The notes under the pieces are model-generated. The model worked only from the letters and a program-made list of their open reading frames with translations, was not told the DNA's origin and searched no databases. From contig CAXXJQ010000008.1 in NCBI GenBank assembly GCA_963665045.2, positions 71,280 to 135,279 of the forward strand: DNA of 64,000 nt. Direction: 5' to 3'. The DNA is from JAFGRU01 sp016934985. Lineage in GTDB: Bacteria; Desulfobacterota; Desulfuromonadia; Desulfuromonadales; JAAYDE01. This document shows positions 35,417 through 45,002 of this stretch, piece after piece. Both the position numbers and the translations under genes were made by a program. Each line of letters begins with the position of its first letter. The stretch's first letter is position 1.

Positions 35417-37858
35417 ATGTCCGATTTTCAATCGGGGTACCTGCGCCAGGCTGGTGTTTGCAGTTTCCAGGACCTAAAAGCACAGGAAATCGAAAAAAAG
35501 CTAGGGGATTTTAGGGTGTTTGAGGGATTAAAAAAACTGATCAGTCCTGAAAAGCAGGGCTCGGAAGGTCAATATTTTGGCTCACTGTCCCTGGCTGACA
35601 GCCAGGACATGCTCATGAATGCTCCTGTCGGGATATTCGTTACGACCCCTGAAGGTAAGCTTATTTATGCCAACCTGGCGTTGATCAGGATCTTTGGTTA
35701 TGACTCTCCTCAGGAAGCGATAGAATCCATTAAGGATCTGGGGGCACAGATCTATGCAGATCCCAAAGAGCGGGAGGACGTCAAGCGGTTGCTGGAAAAG
35801 AGTGACGAAACCCTGAATTACGAGTGTCGTTTCGTTCGCAAGGATGGTTCTCAATTCTGGGCATCCTGCAGTATCCGGGCGGCGCGGAAGGAAAACGGAA
35901 AAATTGTTTATTACCAGGGTTTTTTTGCCGATGTAACGGAAAGGAAACAAGAAAGAGAAGCTTTGCTTAAGACCCAGTTTGCCATGGACAAAGCGCCGGA
36001 AAGTATCTTTTTTGTCGATCATGAAGGGGGTATTGTATACGCCAACGAAGCCGCCTATGCCTCCATGGGATATATCCGTGAGGAATTGCAGGCCATGAAG
36101 GTTTTTGACATCGATCCGGACTTTCCTCCCGATAAATGGGAGGACCATAAAGAAGAAATGCGGTGTCGGAAGACCAAGTTGTTCGAGTCGCGTCACCGTA
36201 CCAAAGACGGGCGCATTTTCCCGGTTGAAGTTATTACCAATTATATGGAGTCCGATGGCCGGTTTTGGGCTTGCGCTTTTGACCGCGATATCACTGAGCG
36301 CAAAAAAGCGGAAGAAGCTTTGAAGGAAAGCGAGGCCCGTTTTCGTAAACTCTTTCAAAAGGCCCCCATGGCCATGGCCCATATTGCCTTGGATGGGACG
36401 ATCCTCGCCGTTAACGAGAGATTGTCCCAGACCATGGGGCATAGAATTGAGGATGTTCCTACTCTGGAGCATGCCTGGGCGTTGGCCTATCCCGATCCTG
36501 ACTTTCGACAAAAGGTAACCCGGAAATGGCGAGCGGATCTGGAGCATGCTATTGCTGAAAACTCCGAAATGGAGCCCTTCAAATGCCCGCTGCATTTCAT
36601 GGACGGCAACGTTCATACGATGATTATCAAAACCAAGTTGATCGGAGACAGCGTCATTGTCAGCTTTTTTGATATCACCAAACTGAAACAGGCCGAAGAA
36701 GACCGGAAAAAATTGCAGGAGCAGTTGCACCAGTCTCAGAAACTGGAGGCGGTCGGCATCCTCGCCGGTGGCGTGGCTCACGATTTCAACAATATGCTGG
36801 GTTCTATCACCGGTTTTGCTGAACTCACCCTTGGTGAAATGGAGCCATCCAATCGGTTCCGCCAGAATCTCGTCAGAATTCTTGATGCCGCCCGGCGTTC
36901 CGCCAGCCTTACCCGCCAGCTCCTTGCTTTTGCCCGCAAACAGACCATTGAGCCGATTCTGTTTGATCTCAACGAGTCGATCGATGGGCTCCTGAAAATG
37001 CTGCACCGGCTGATTGGTGAAAATATCGAAATTGCCTGGCGGGCTGGAAAAGACTCCCTGAAGGTCAAGATGGACCCCACTCAGTTTGACCAGATTCTGG
37101 TTAACCTGTGTGTCAATGCCAAGGATGCCATCGACAGTGTCGGGAGAATCTCCATTGAAACCGAAAAGATTTTTCTTGACCAGGCCTATTGTGATTACCA
37201 TGCTGAATTTACTCCGGGTGAATACGCATTATTGGCGGTCAGCGACGACGGCTGCGGCATGGAAAAAGACAACCTGAAACATATTTTCGAACCGTTTTTC
37301 ACCACCAAAGGCCTCGGTCGGGGGACCGGCCTCGGTCTCGCCACCGTGTATGGCATTGTCAGGCAGCATGAAGGTTTTATCAATGTCTACAGCGAGCCCG
37401 GAAAAGGGACAACGTTCAGAATCTATATTCCACTGGAGGCTGGCGAGCTTATGGAGAAGAAAGTGGCCGGGACTGCGGAGATTCTCTACAGCCGGGGTGA
37501 AAGCATACTTATGGTCGAGGATGATTCCATCCTTCTTGAAATGGGGCGTTTGATGCTGGAACGTCTGGGCTATTCGGTTATTACAGCAGCCACACCCAAA
37601 GAGGCTATTGAGCTGGTTGAGGAAAACAGCAGCAAAATAGATCTATTCATTACCGACGTGGTTATGCCTGAGATGAATGGGCGGGAACTGGCCGACCGGA
37701 TACAGAAAATTCGTCCCGGGATGAAACACCTCTTCATGTCCGGTTACACCGCCGATATTATTGTTCAGCAGGGGGGCCTGGATGAGGGGATTAACTTTAT
37801 CCAGAAGCCGTTTCTGATGGAAGGGCTGTCCAAAAAAATCCGCGAGATTCTCGATTGA
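35417..37858 (+). CDS. Multi-PAS hybrid histidine kinase with receiver domain (cytoplasmic)
   Basis: About 813 residues from the ATG at 35417 (GTGGTGAT upstream); an in-frame ATG at 35384 is possible. No transmembrane helix is evident. After a short N-terminal region there are three PAS domains (near residues 55-180, 185-305 and 310-430), the first two followed by PAC-like VTERK/ITERKK ends. Then comes the phospho-acceptor segment GGVAHDFNNML, a HATPase domain with N-, G1- and G2-type boxes (NLCVNAKDA, VSDDGCGM, GRGTGLGLATVYG), and a C-terminal receiver with phospho-Asp in DLFITDVVMPEMNG. It likely senses small ligands or redox via PAS. The last 420 residues are nearly identical to those of the gene at 38161. 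Confidence 0.92.
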   Translation: MSDFQSGYLRQAGVCSFQDLKAQEIEKKLGDFRVFEGLKKLISPEKQGSEGQYFGSLSLADSQDMLMNAPVGIFVTTPEGKLIYANLALIRIFGYDSPQEAIESIKDLGAQIYADPKEREDVKRLLEKSDETLNYECRFVRKDGSQFWASCSIRAARKENGKIVYYQGFFADVTERKQEREALLKTQFAMDKAPESIFFVDHEGGIVYANEAAYASMGYIREELQAMKVFDIDPDFPPDKWEDHKEEMRCRKTKLFESRHRTKDGRIFPVEVITNYMESDGRFWACAFDRDITERKKAEEALKESEARFRKLFQKAPMAMAHIALDGTILAVNERLSQTMGHRIEDVPTLEHAWALAYPDPDFRQKVTRKWRADLEHAIAENSEMEPFKCPLHFMDGNVHTMIIKTKLIGDSVIVSFFDITKLKQAEEDRKKLQEQLHQSQKLEAVGILAGGVAHDFNNMLGSITGFAELTLGEMEPSNRFRQNLVRILDAARRSASLTRQLLAFARKQTIEPILFDLNESIDGLLKMLHRLIGENIEIAWRAGKDSLKVKMDPTQFDQILVNLCVNAKDAIDSVGRISIETEKIFLDQAYCDYHAEFTPGEYALLAVSDDGCGMEKDNLKHIFEPFFTTKGLGRGTGLGLATVYGIVRQHEGFINVYSEPGKGTTFRIYIPLEAGELMEKKVAGTAEILYSRGESILMVEDDSILLEMGRLMLERLGYSVITAATPKEAIELVEENSSKIDLFITDVVMPEMNGRELADRIQKIRPGMKHLFMSGYTADIIVQQGGLDEGINFIQKPFLMEGLSKKIREILD

Positions 37859-38160
37859 AACCTGCCGGACCCTTGTGCTGGACAGTTACATTTTTGTTTT
37901 TTTCTCCTGAATGCAAAATTCTAAAGCTACGGTCATATCGCCATGAATCACCTTAACCGGAAACCGGCCTTAGGCAAGTATTTGGCCAAGTCTCCGGTGG
38001 CGGTCCAGCCCCAGCATGTTAATATATTACTCAAGAAATATTCGATAGATGCCTGTCAATCAAGGGGTTTGTTCGAGTCTGTTCATGTGCCAAAGAGGTT
38101 TTTGATAACCTCAGGTTTAACTTGCCGATGCTATATTTTTTAAGGACATTTCCCTCTTCC
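37859..38160. other. Intergenic region between the two hybrid kinases
   Basis: About 300 bp without a gene. Small open frames here are not supported. No terminator or known regulatory motif was recognised. Confidence 0.4.
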
Positions 38161-41100
38161 ATGTCCCTCAGGGGTTTTTTTGGAAAATCTTTAAAAACGC
38201 TCTCCATCCTTTTGGTGGTCATTTCCATTTCCTGGGTATCGGTTTCATTTTCCCACCTCGAAAAATCTCCCGCAGTAGAGTTGAGTGCAGAAGAACGCAA
38301 CTGGCTGGCTCAGAACCACGACAAGCTCACCCTCTGGTTCAATACCGAATTCCCACCGATTGAGTTTTCCTCAACCGCAGGCGAATTTAAGGGAATGGGT
38401 GCCGATATCATCGCCCTGGTTGAAAAACGCCTCGGCGTGACTTTCAACAAATACTCCTCCGACGACTGGAACAGGCACCTGGCAGCCCTGGAAAGTGGAA
38501 CCTGTGCCGTTGCGCCGACCATCGTGGCGACTCCCGAGAGAGGGGAATACGCCTTTTTCACAGCCCCATACGCCAGGGTGCCAGTGGTTATCATCGCCAA
38601 CAAAGACCTCGCAGGTGATCTGACACTGGCGGATTTTACCGGACGCCGCGTCGCTGTTGTTTCCGGGTTTGCCAGCGAAAAATACGTGCGCGATATTGAC
38701 CAGGGCCGTTTTGAGGTCGTGCCGGTTGCGGACGTTGCCGAAGGATTGCACCAGGTCGCGTTCGGCCAGGTTGACGTTTTCGTGGAAAACCTTGCCGTGG
38801 CCGCCTGGTATATCGATAAAGAGGGCATTCCCAACCTGCGGGTGGTCGGCAGCACCGATTTCGTCTTTGCCTGGAGCATCGGGGTGAGCCGCAAATACCC
38901 TCTGCTCTATAGTGCTATCCAAAAAGCCTTTGATTCGATTTCTGAAGGCGAGATCAATTCCATCCATAAACGTTGGATAACCCTGGATATAAGCAGTTGG
39001 CTGGACCCGAAAACGCGCCATCAACTTCAGGTGGTCAATGTTTTAGTGACGCTGGTACTTATCGGAATGGTGGTCGTCAGTGTCTTTCTCCGGCGCAGTT
39101 TAAAGAAAAAGGTTGCCCAGCTCAGAGAACAGGCCGAACGTCTGCAACTGGCTACGGAGGCAAGCCGGGCTGGTGTTTGGGAATATTATCCGGGCAGCCA
39201 AACCTGTTTTTTAAGCAAGCAGTGGTTTAGGAACCTGGGATACCCGGAGGTCGATAAAAAGATTAACCTTTCTGAAATTCGAAACCTGGTGCACCCCGAG
39301 GATCTGCCTGCTGTGGACAGGGCTTTTAGGGACTATATTTCCGGTCGTGGCCGGGGGGAACTGGAAATCGAGTTCCGCTTTCGCCGGGCCGACGATGACT
39401 GGTGCTGGGTCCTTTCGAAAAGTCGTTCCATCGAATGGGACGAAAACGGCATTCCGTCGCGTATTATCGGACTGGATTTAAGCATCCACGATATAAAAGA
39501 TGCCCAGGAAAAAATCGCCCAAAGCGAAGCAAAGCTGCGGGCCATTTTCGACAATGCACCCTATTCAATCGCCATTACCCGCCTTGAAGACGGGGCATAT
39601 CTTGAAGCCAATAAAGCCTTTTTGGAAAGCCGGGGAATCACCCGGGAACAACTGCCTCATCTGCGAGTCCAGGATTTTACCCAGGCCTCTATAAAAGAAC
39701 TAGCAGAGTCCGTGGACATGTTGCTGAAAAAAGGTTCCGTGCGGGATCGTGAAGTTTCCGTGGTCAACGCAGATGGCCAGCAACGCCATATCATCTACTC
39801 ATCCGTTCTTTTGGAGATTCAGGGGCAAAAACAGGTTCTCTCCATGACTGTCGATGTGACACAAAGAATACAGGCGGAAAAGGAATTGAAGGAAAGTGAA
39901 AGGCGTTTCCGAACGCTTTTCAAAATGGCGCCTGTGCCAATGGTCAATATTTCGAGGGATGGAAAAATTCTCGAGGTTAATGACCGCATGACCCGGATTA
40001 TGGGATATACCCTGGAGGAGATCCCGACGCTGGACAAATTCTGGGAACTCGGCTTCCCGGACTCGGTCTACCGGAGTTGGGCAAGATCGAAATGGGAAGC
40101 GGCCATCTTGAACGGGCCGCGAAGTGACGCTGATGAGGAAATGAGGGAATACCGGATTATCGGCAAGGACGGTGTAGAGCACATTATGGCGGCCAGTTCC
40201 AATGTCATAGGGGAAAGTCTTATTGTCAGTTTTTTTGATATGACCGAACGCCAGAAGGCCGATGAGGAACGGGAAAAGTTGAAGGAACAATTGCACCAGT
40301 CCCAGAAACTGGAGGCCATCGGCATCCTGGCCGGCGGTGTGGCTCACGATTTCAACAATATGCTCGGTTCCATCACCGGTTATGCCGAACTCACCTTGGG
40401 GGAAATGGAGCCATCCAATCGGTTTCGCCCGAATCTCGTCAGAATCCTTGATGCTGCCCGGCGTTCAGCCAGCCTTACCCATCAGCTTCTGGCTTTTGCC
40501 CGCAAGCAGACCATTGAGCCGATTCTGTTTGATATCAACGAATCGATAGATGGTCTTCTGAACATGATTCACCGGCTTATCGGTGAAAATATCGAGATTG
40601 CCTGGCGCCCGGCGGAAGATTCCCTGACGGTCAAGATGGACCCTTCTCAGTTTGATCAGATTCTGGTTAACCTGTGTGTCAATGCCAAAGATGCCATCGA
40701 TGATGTCGGGAGGATCTCCATCGAAACCGACAAGGTTTATCTGGACCAGGAATACGGTGACTTTCATGCTGAATTTACGCCGGGTGAATACGCCCTCCTG
40801 GCGGTCAGCGACAACGGCCGCGGCATGGATAAAGACACCCTGAAACATATTTTCGAACCGTTTTTCACCACCAAAGGCGCAGGCCGGGGGACCGGCCTGG
40901 GACTCGCTACCGTGTATGGCATTGTCCAGCAGAATGAAGGCTTCATCAATGTTTACAGTGAGCCGGGGAAAGGGACTACTTTCAGAATTTATATGCCCCT
41001 TCATGCCGCAAACGAGGTTGTGTTGGAAAAGGCGGTCGGTACTGCGGCAATCCCCCGCAGTCACGGGGAAACCATACTGATAATCGAGGATGACCCGATT

Positions 41101-41427
41101 CTGCTGGAAATGGGGCGGTTGATGCTGGAACGTCTGGGCTATTCGGTTATTACAGCAGCCACACCCAAAGAGGCTATTGAGCTGGTTGAGGAAAACAGTA
41201 GCAAAATAGACCTGTTCATTACCGATGTGATCATGCCGGAGATGAATGGCCGCGAATTGGCGGACTGCATCCGGAAAAGCAGGCCCGGCATAAAATCCCT
41301 TTTCATGTCGGGCTATACGGCCGATGTCATCGTTCAGCAGGGGGTTCTGGAAAAGGGGGTGAATTTCATCCAGAAGCCGTTTCTGATGGAGGGGCTGTCC
41401 AAAAAAATCCGCGAGATTCTCGACTGA
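38161..41427 (+). CDS. Periplasmic-sensor hybrid histidine kinase (SBP-bac-3, PAS, HisKA, HATPase, REC)
   Basis: About 1088 residues from the ATG at 38161 (alternative starts at 38128 and a TTG at 38122). The N-terminus is a signal/anchor (KSLKTLSILLVVISISWVSVSF). A family-3 solute-binding domain follows, about residues 40-270 (LWFNTEFPPIEFSSTAGEFKGMGADI, GEYAFFTAPYARVPVVIIAN), so it probably binds amino acids or similar solutes in the periplasm. A membrane helix comes next (VLVTLVLIGMVVVSVFLRRS), then three PAS domains, HisKA (GGVAHDFNNML), HATPase and receiver (DLFITDVIMPEMNG). It lies downstream of its twin and shares the kinase/receiver module at near-identity in DNA. Confidence 0.92.
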   Translation: MSLRGFFGKSLKTLSILLVVISISWVSVSFSHLEKSPAVELSAEERNWLAQNHDKLTLWFNTEFPPIEFSSTAGEFKGMGADIIALVEKRLGVTFNKYSSDDWNRHLAALESGTCAVAPTIVATPERGEYAFFTAPYARVPVVIIANKDLAGDLTLADFTGRRVAVVSGFASEKYVRDIDQGRFEVVPVADVAEGLHQVAFGQVDVFVENLAVAAWYIDKEGIPNLRVVGSTDFVFAWSIGVSRKYPLLYSAIQKAFDSISEGEINSIHKRWITLDISSWLDPKTRHQLQVVNVLVTLVLIGMVVVSVFLRRSLKKKVAQLREQAERLQLATEASRAGVWEYYPGSQTCFLSKQWFRNLGYPEVDKKINLSEIRNLVHPEDLPAVDRAFRDYISGRGRGELEIEFRFRRADDDWCWVLSKSRSIEWDENGIPSRIIGLDLSIHDIKDAQEKIAQSEAKLRAIFDNAPYSIAITRLEDGAYLEANKAFLESRGITREQLPHLRVQDFTQASIKELAESVDMLLKKGSVRDREVSVVNADGQQRHIIYSSVLLEIQGQKQVLSMTVDVTQRIQAEKELKESERRFRTLFKMAPVPMVNISRDGKILEVNDRMTRIMGYTLEEIPTLDKFWELGFPDSVYRSWARSKWEAAILNGPRSDADEEMREYRIIGKDGVEHIMAASSNVIGESLIVSFFDMTERQKADEEREKLKEQLHQSQKLEAIGILAGGVAHDFNNMLGSITGYAELTLGEMEPSNRFRPNLVRILDAARRSASLTHQLLAFARKQTIEPILFDINESIDGLLNMIHRLIGENIEIAWRPAEDSLTVKMDPSQFDQILVNLCVNAKDAIDDVGRISIETDKVYLDQEYGDFHAEFTPGEYALLAVSDNGRGMDKDTLKHIFEPFFTTKGAGRGTGLGLATVYGIVQQNEGFINVYSEPGKGTTFRIYMPLHAANEVVLEKAVGTAAIPRSHGETILIIEDDPILLEMGRLMLERLGYSVITAATPKEAIELVEENSSKIDLFITDVIMPEMNGRELADCIRKSRPGIKSLFMSGYTADVIVQQGVLEKGVNFIQKPFLMEGLSKKIREILD

Positions 41428-41684
41428 TTTTCTGATTTTTTCGGATATTTTCTGCTGCAAGCCAAACCCTTTGAAGACTGCCGCGCCCCGAAGATGGACA
41501 TGGAGGCATGGTCATATTTCATTAAACACCTTTTTGCTTAGTAAAAACCTTTCGTGATTTCCTTCCGTTTTCGCACGTTTTTATCTGCCCCCGGTTTTTT
41601 TAGTTGGACAACAACAGGTTAAATTTCTAGTATTGGCCTTGGCCGAATTTTGGGGAAGCTATTGCTTGTTATTGGAGAAAATTC

Positions 41685-42314
41685 GTGGAATTCACCCATG
41701 GTTTACTGTTGATTACAGTTGTTCATCTGTTGGCGGCCGCATCTCCGGGTCCCGACTTTTTAATGGTGACCCAACAGACGTTGTCCAGCGGCAAGAAAGC
41801 CGGTCTGCTGTGCAGCGTCGGGATTGCCCTGGGACTTTCCGTCCATATCACTTATTCAGCTTTCGGGCTGGCGGCGGTCATCGCCAATTCAGTGAGCGCG
41901 CTTCTGGTCATCAAAATGCTCGGCGGCAGCTACCTGATTTATCTCGGTGTCAAAGGTATCCGGTCGCGGCCTAAAAACCTCGAAGACATCCCCGTTGCCG
42001 AAATCAAGGCAGGATCTTCTCTCAAAGCCATTGGTGCCGGGTTCTTGTGCAATGCCCTCAACCCCAAGGCCCCAGTCTACTTTGTTGCCCTGTTCACCGT
42101 GGTCCTGTCGCCGAATATGCCGCTGCATCTGATCCTGATCTACGGGTTGTGGATTATGTTTCTCCAGTTTGCCTGGTTTTCCTTTGTGGCGACTATTTTT
42201 GCCACGCCTTTTATCTCAAACCGCTTCAAACGCTTCGGGCACTATGTCGACCGGGTCATGGGCGGTGCCATGGTTCTCCTTGGGTTAAAAGTGATAACCT
42301 CGCGGACCGCATGA
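41685..42314 (+). CDS. LysE/RhtB-family amino acid exporter
   Basis: A 209-residue inner-membrane protein with a GTG start at 41685; GGAG is 8 nt upstream. The family signature ITVVHLLAAASPGPDFLMVTQQTLSSGKKAGLLCSVGIALG lies at the N-terminus, and further helices are VIANSVSALLVIKMLGGSYLIYLGVKG and AIGAGFLCNALNPKAPVYFVALF. It exports amino acids or homoserine-lactone-like compounds; the substrate is not known. It precedes the nitroreductase by 60 bp in the same direction. Confidence 0.9.
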   Translation: MEFTHGLLLITVVHLLAAASPGPDFLMVTQQTLSSGKKAGLLCSVGIALGLSVHITYSAFGLAAVIANSVSALLVIKMLGGSYLIYLGVKGIRSRPKNLEDIPVAEIKAGSSLKAIGAGFLCNALNPKAPVYFVALFTVVLSPNMPLHLILIYGLWIMFLQFAWFSFVATIFATPFISNRFKRFGHYVDRVMGGAMVLLGLKVITSRTA

Positions 42315-42374
42315 GGGGAAAATGACTATCAGCATTTTCCAAACGAATTCGAACCAAGGAGGCCGGAATAAACC

Positions 42375-42989
42375 ATGAGTGAAAAACCATCCCTGACCAA
42401 CCCGACCCTCGAAACCATCCGCCGGCGTCACAGCATCCGCCAGTTTTCCGAAGAAGCGGTGTCGGAGGAGGAGATCAAGACCATTCTTGAGGCGGCGAAT
42501 CAGGCGCCGTCCGCCCACAACCAGCAATCCTGGCATTTTGTCGTCGTCCGGGGCGACAAGCGGCTTGAGCTCTCCGAACTGGTGGTTGAAAAGTCGCGGG
42601 ATTACCCCAAGCCGTCGTCATCCCTTTTGCGCATGGCTGCCAGGAGTATCGCCAGTGCGCCGGTGACTATTGCCGTGGCGAATACCGGAGATCTCATCGA
42701 GCACGGCACCGAACTTTTCAAGGTTGAGCGGGAGGTTGCTTTTGACTTTTTCCGCACCATGGAGATTCAGAGCTCGGCGGCGGCGGTTGAAAACCTGCTG
42801 CTGGCGGCGACCTCCCTGGGACTGGCTTCGGTGTGGTTGGGGGTTCTTTTTCTCATCAAGGAAGAAGTACTCGACTTCCTCGGTGAACCGGGTGGCGAGT
42901 TTATGGCGGTTATTCCCATAGGGCATGCCCTTAAAGAATCCTCCGGCCCGAGCAAGAAACCGCTGGAATACGCCGTCAGACGGCTCTGA
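42375..42989 (+). CDS. Nitroreductase-family oxidoreductase
   Basis: A 204-residue flavoprotein. LETIRRRHSIRQFSEEAVSEE is the FMN-binding start of the family and AANQAPSAHNQQSWHFVVVR is the second typical motif; AAAVENLLLAATSLGLASVWLG is the core helix. It uses NAD(P)H to reduce nitro or other substrates; the true substrate is not known. AAGGAGG lies upstream of the ATG. The preceding LysE gene is in the same direction. Confidence 0.9.
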   Translation: MSEKPSLTNPTLETIRRRHSIRQFSEEAVSEEEIKTILEAANQAPSAHNQQSWHFVVVRGDKRLELSELVVEKSRDYPKPSSSLLRMAARSIASAPVTIAVANTGDLIEHGTELFKVEREVAFDFFRTMEIQSSAAAVENLLLAATSLGLASVWLGVLFLIKEEVLDFLGEPGGEFMAVIPIGHALKESSGPSKKPLEYAVRRL

Positions 42990-43089
42990 TAAGCATGGTT
43001 TGGTTAAATCCCGGGGGCTTGAGATCCGGCCCCATGTTTCGCCGTCGGCCTGGCGCCGATGATGGCAGGCCATTGAGAGTTTTTCAACA

Positions 43090-43123
43090 ACAGCCCGTCT
43101 CCTGGCATGGAGGCGGGCTGTTT
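43090..43123 (+). terminator. Terminator-like hairpin after the nitroreductase
   Basis: ACAGCCCGTCTCC...GGAGGCGGGCTGT forms a long stem with a 6-nt loop, followed by TTT only. It is a weak to moderate terminator. Confidence 0.6.
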
Positions 43124-43253
43124 GCGGCTTGACGGCAGGAAATAAAATGATAGCTGTTAAGTAATCGTTTGCATGACCTGTAGTTCCGCGGGCAGGGGCA
43201 GGGAAAAACCGCTTTAGCCCTTTTCCAGATAATCGTCATAGGGGTCACGACTA

Positions 43254-43631
43254 ATGAAGCACACTATCCAGATCAGCCAAGATCAGTCCCTGTTCACGGT
43301 TATCACCGAGGGAGATGGTGATGCTCAGGGAATTATCTCCTTTCTAAAGGATATTATCTCTCATCCCGAATGGCAGGCGGGGAAACACATCCTCCTTGAC
43401 CATCGGAAGTTGCAAATCGATCAAATCCAACTGGCGGGCATTGAAAAAGTTTCCGATTATTTCAAAACCATTGGCCCTAAACTCGGCGACGGAAAAATTG
43501 CCCTTGTCATGAACAGGCATATTGATTTCGGCATAGCCAGGTCGTGGGAGAACATTACCAGGCATGATGTGGTTATCAGGATTAAGGTCTTTCGAGAGAT
43601 GGATCAAGCCTTGGCCTGGCTTTCTCCCTGA
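43254..43631 (+). CDS. SpoIIAA/STAS-like domain protein, function unknown
   Basis: A 125-residue protein beginning MKHTIQISQDQSLFTVITEGDGDAQGIISFLKDI. The pattern of short beta strands and helices, HILLDHRKLQIDQI and KIALVMNRHIDFGIARSWENI, resembles the STAS-like family found near signalling genes, but I am not certain. No catalytic motif is visible. It is a single gene, 264 bp after the nitroreductase, with a weak Shine-Dalgarno. Confidence 0.6.
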   Translation: MKHTIQISQDQSLFTVITEGDGDAQGIISFLKDIISHPEWQAGKHILLDHRKLQIDQIQLAGIEKVSDYFKTIGPKLGDGKIALVMNRHIDFGIARSWENITRHDVVIRIKVFREMDQALAWLSP

Positions 43632-43690
43632 GCCTTTCTTTGTTTTCCGGGGAAGCGAAAAGACCAAAAAAATAAGCATAAATTAATTCA

Positions 43691-43723
43691 GAAAGCCTTC
43701 GGCATCGAGCCGGGGGCTTTTTC
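43691..43723 (+). terminator. Rho-independent terminator after the 125-aa gene
   Basis: AAAGCC..CGGC...GCCG..GGCTTT stem with bulges, followed by TTTTTC. Confidence 0.6.
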
Positions 43724-43930
43724 TATTGCAGGCGCAGCCTGTGGAAACATCGCCATGAAGCGGATTGTTCAAGCGTTTTATGAGGTTGCGGCTAAAAATG
43801 GCTGAATAATTTTTCGGCGGTTTTTCTTTTGGCAGGTTTCCTGAAAGTGGATAAGCGATTTCGGGGGAAAAATATTAACGCCTGGTTTGTTTTATAAAAT
43901 TTCCAGAGCGCCTGGTAGAAGGGGATTGCC

Positions 43931-44878
43931 ATGGGAGAGAAAATTTGGGTCATCGGTGAGCCGGAACTGGATGCTGTGCCAAAGAAGGGCCGGCCGAATG
44001 ATCCGGTCGCGGAAACCGGAGAAAAGGGTAATACCGCTCATTTGGATGAATCACAGAAAAGTCCGGCAGTTTCATTCAGCCTATCCATGCTTGTCTGGGG
44101 GGGTGGACACCTGTTCATCGGCCAGTGGCGTCCAGGTTTGATTTATCTGGCGGCCATGGCCCTCTTTTATGGCCTTTTAAGCGCAGCTGCGATCTACCGG
44201 GATGTGCTGGCCCGCTTTCTTTCGGGACGGCCCGGGGTAATGGTGGCCGTTCTGGCTTTATTCTTCATTGGTCTGATGTTCTGGATGTTCAGTGCCGTGG
44301 ACGCCTATTACCGCACCCTCCGTTCGCGAAGCGAGCCCTTTCTCGGCGTGGAAAGGAAACTCTGGGCCTTTGGCGGGTCGCTGCTGTTCCCCGGCTGGGG
44401 GCAGTTCCTCAACAGCCAGAGCCGCAAAGGGATGGTTTTTCTGCTCTTCGGAGCAGCAGGTATCTTTTCCCTCTTTGCCATGTTTGTGGTTGCCGAGGTC
44501 TGGCCTTTGCTGCCATGGGATGAGAGTCTTCATTTCTATGAACGCTTTCTCGTCGGGGTTCTTCTGTTGGTGCCCGTGGTGTTCATCATGTGGCTTGTCT
44601 CTATCTACGATGCCTTCAGATCCTGTGAAAATTTTCTGCGCTACAAGCAGCGATCAAAGATGGCCGGGAAGCGCTTCAGGGGCAAGGGATTTCTGCGCGA
44701 CCTGGTTCCCCAGACATCTACAGTCCTCGGGTTTTTACTGGCCGTCTCCCTGGGGATGCAGTTTTTCCCGAAGCAGCAATACCTCATATTTTTAGAACAG
44801 GTTCAGATTGAAATGATCAACAGCCACATGTCCATCATTCCCGAATGGATACAGAAAGCCATTGAATTAATCAGCTAG
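43931..44878 (+). CDS. Multi-pass membrane protein, function unknown
   Basis: A 315-residue protein. About 50 hydrophilic residues precede several hydrophobic segments: LSMLVWGGGHLFIGQWRPGLIYLAAMALFYGLL, VMVAVLALFFIGLMFWMF, GSLLFPGWGQFLNSQSRKGMVFLLFGAAGIFSLF, LVGVLLLVPVVFIMWLVSIY and STVLGFLLAVSLGMQFF. The repeated FPGWGQF and GGGHLFIGQW motifs, glycine-rich between helices, resemble TM2/DUF5683-type small membrane modules. No catalytic residues are visible. AAGGGG precedes the ATG. A terminator follows. Confidence 0.65.
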   Translation: MGEKIWVIGEPELDAVPKKGRPNDPVAETGEKGNTAHLDESQKSPAVSFSLSMLVWGGGHLFIGQWRPGLIYLAAMALFYGLLSAAAIYRDVLARFLSGRPGVMVAVLALFFIGLMFWMFSAVDAYYRTLRSRSEPFLGVERKLWAFGGSLLFPGWGQFLNSQSRKGMVFLLFGAAGIFSLFAMFVVAEVWPLLPWDESLHFYERFLVGVLLLVPVVFIMWLVSIYDAFRSCENFLRYKQRSKMAGKRFRGKGFLRDLVPQTSTVLGFLLAVSLGMQFFPKQQYLIFLEQVQIEMINSHMSIIPEWIQKAIELIS

Positions 44879-44925
44879 GAAGAAAAATCTGATTTTTTCG
44901 TACCCTGTTTAACAAAACATGAATT

Positions 44926-44957
44926 AAAAAGCCGACCCTGAGGGGGGCGGCTTTTTG
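44926..44957 (+). terminator. Rho-independent terminator after the membrane protein gene
   Basis: AAAAAGCCGACCC...GGGGGGCGGCTTTTT stem followed by TGTTTTT. It lies between convergent genes and may serve both. Confidence 0.85.
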
Positions 44958-45002
44958 TTTTTGGAAGGGATGAAAATTTAAGGGAATGGAGTTTTCCGCT
45001 TT

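Noticed and set aside
35582..37201. 539-codon minus-strand frame opposite the hybrid kinase
   Set aside because: The plus strand contains PAS, HisKA and HATPase motifs; the minus frame has none.
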